40,660 bases of DNA from a virus, in IMG/VR virus record IMGVR_UViG_3300042731_010106, positions 1 through 40,660 of that record. One strand, written 5' to 3'. The notes under the pieces were generated by a model that searched no databases, was not told the origin of the DNA, and saw nothing but the letters and a program-made list of their open reading frames with translations. Within the stretch, counting starts at the first letter, position 1. Every line of letters begins with the position of its first letter. Both the position numbers and the translations under genes were made by a program. This document shows positions 40,201-40,660 of the stretch, piece after piece.

Positions 40201-40660
40201 CCCGCATACCTGCAGACATGTTGCCCATTATTGCAGTGGATTGTGTCATTGCATCATCAAACGAGGCAAATGATTTTACCATCCCAGCAACAGGAACAGT
40301 TATAGCTATTGTCGCTATTGCAGCAAAATTTCTTATCGAACGGCCTACAGATGCAATATTTTTGCCGTATGTAGAAACGGCGTGTGAACCTTGATTAAAT
40401 TCTTTACTGAGATTTCTTACAGTACGGGTATATGTTTCCCCATTTACCTTCCCACTTTTGTAAAGCCTTTCAACCTCGGCAAGTCGTTGTTTATATTGCT
40501 CTGCAGGAGTTGCTGCAGCAGTTGTGAGGCTTTTCGCTCTTTCTAATTCTTCATTATATTTTTTGTGGGTAGACTGTACAGCCGGAAGGACAGAGGAACA
40601 TTGTTTGATTGCTCTATTATACGTTTCCTGGGAAATCATCCCGTTTTTAAGAAGAGCATC
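37280..40660 (-). CDS. Tail tape measure protein (5' end beyond the window)
   Basis: At least 1126 residues are visible and the frame stays open to the right edge, so the real start is outside. Counting from the first internal Met at 40639, residues 100-400 match the TP901-type tape-measure core (FASFDDAMTQSTAIMGNMSA, LAYYFLASAGM-like and GVGILAAYADQGI). Hydrophobic segments lie at about 447-520. Three related ~52-residue repeats are at 621-801. A coiled-coil region (about 870-930) and an acidic, low-complexity C-terminus follow. The protein sets tail length and is ejected into the host envelope. Confidence 0.9.
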   Translation of the reverse strand, partial: DALLKNGMISQETYNRAIKQCSSVLPAVQSTHKKYNEELERAKSLTTAAATPAEQYKQRLAEVERLYKSGKVNGETYTRTVRNLSKEFNQGSHAVSTYGKNIASVGRSIRNFAAIATIAITVPVAGMVKSFASFDDAMTQSTAIMGNMSAGMRAEMERTARTLSLSTKTGATELGEAYYFLASAGMNAKQSIMALPVVEKFATAGAFDMAQATDLLTDAQSALGLSSKDAKKNMQGMLAVSDTLVEANTLANASVQQFSEALTNEAGAAIKQYNIDLNEGVGILAAYADQGIKGQVAGSMFGRMVRLLIKSANDNRDAFEAMNIPIEEFSRTGKNITSVIEGITKATKELGPAEKAAALETLGFQARIQQAILPLLGMTEAIKYYDERLQEMEGTTKEVAEKQLKSFSSQMKILKNNITDLGIEIGKILAPYIKKVGDLIKEMLEYWRGLGDGMKNIIAIIVGVAAALAPVLTVIGAIMIAIGGLVSVIGMAFAPGVFATFVAALGTTLPVILAVTAAMVALGVATKSVLDLNRDLNKISGEKKKQEALSAITKEMQELVALQKEQESIVIRQTQLKDAGKWYDPDELKQASSNIEIITESIKELNAQSQNIMKGQTGGGIKRQTEQIDKQIDALIEQRDIYGKTSAELVEYDLKLKGATETEISFAKAIAEEIDALEKAAAATERRKETIQSLKEETALLGLSEKAAFLYKLQIDGASQAELRLAEAVYEGYMVRKDAVEQAGKQAEAEKALTKDVDSLISALLVQYDTYGMTSNQIAVYNLELRGAEEGEILAAKAIIKKINALEKQQKLIDEGRQLTEGMRTETEKLADSLEYLKAIYAAGGFDSKEIYDTAVTEMADKNITETPSIGINTDSEFGRFDAQKKELNAWYDEQIEMLQEFRNSRSDMMETWDAKEEQLTQQHANALSAIETARHRYTVESAASSFGQMADLMAEYGGKQTILYKVLFAASKSFTIAEAMLNMQQAISEAGTQPFPANLAAIAKVGAEMARIVSSVMAIGMADDGVQNIPESGSWYLKKGERITTENTSAKLDRTLDDIQNDRNAVIAPMNVNIYEAPGTSAQVTQRSDGGVDIQIELIENQMAQRINRGAGLAKYLDNRYGRRY
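38237..38779 (-). repeat. Three protein repeats in tape measure
   Basis: Repeats at residues 621-671, 684-735 and 748-801 share YG-x-T/S-S, Y-x-L-x-L/I-x-G-A and E-x-x-x-A-K/E-A-I. For example, the first has YGKTSAELVEYDLKLKGA and the third YGMTSNQIAVYNLELRGA. They are diverged at DNA level, which points to old duplications rather than recent slippage. Confidence 0.8.

Noticed and set aside
1-40660. CRISPR array, insertion sequence, integrase or att site
   Set aside because: No spaced direct repeats, transposase motifs or tyrosine/serine recombinase motifs were found in any frame read.

Overview
The window is most of a double-stranded DNA tailed phage (Caudoviricetes), or a prophage-like contig. 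The tail genes (tape measure, minor tail proteins, an NlpC/P60 tail-tip peptidase, a J-like tip protein) indicate a long flexible, lambda-like siphovirus tail. The sequence is AT-rich. Many genes have good Shine-Dalgarno sequences (AGGAG types) and overlap as ATGA or TAATG, so the host is a bacterium that uses SD-led initiation. I cannot name the host. No rRNA, recognisable tRNA, integrase, CI-like repressor or CRISPR array was seen. The major capsid, protease/scaffold and major tail genes are absent. They probably lie beyond the right edge, because the tape-measure gene runs off it.

Layout. (1) 1-430, plus strand: one ASCH-domain gene behind a run of 11 G. (2) 619-9968, minus strand: reading leftward from about 9.97 kb, a small ribbon-helix-helix-like protein, terminase small and large subunits, portal, three small proteins (one KTSC-like, one membrane), a Mu gpF/SPP1 gp7-type head protein, a DUF2800 nuclease-like protein, a RusA-like resolvase, a ParB-like protein and an ABC-ATPase/GNAT fusion. 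(3) 9.97-10.27 kb: a divergent promoter region. (4) 10.27-26.58 kb, plus strand: the replication block. It holds a sigma-like protein, a SNF2 helicase interrupted by an intein, a ribbon-helix-helix protein, primase, a DUF4373 protein, a DnaB-like ATPase, a beta-clamp-like protein, a UDG-exonuclease fusion, a family A polymerase, a clamp loader, a DUF4406 enzyme and an SSB-like protein with an acidic tail. (5) 26.58-26.78 kb: a convergent junction with a large hairpin. (6) 26.79-40.66 kb, minus strand: reading leftward, tape measure, minor tail proteins, J-like tip protein, lipase-like and membrane proteins (probable lysis), then a methyltransferase, two glycosyltransferase-like proteins and a DUF115-like protein.

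How it works together. The plus-strand block gives the phage a nearly self-contained replisome: primase, helicase, sliding clamp, clamp loader, polymerase, SSB and uracil repair. The ParB/ABC-GNAT pair could modify or protect DNA. The packaging and structural genes on the minus strand build and fill the particle. The glycosyl/methyl cassette may decorate the virion or the host surface.

Most notable: a class-3-type intein in the Walker A motif of the SNF2 helicase, with both LAGLIDADG acidic residues changed to Asn; a possible Mom-like DNA modification operon; a DUF4406 gene sitting between two copies of the SSB gene's 5' end; a hairpin RNA candidate with its own promoter at the convergent junction; and a conserved motif found three times between replication genes.
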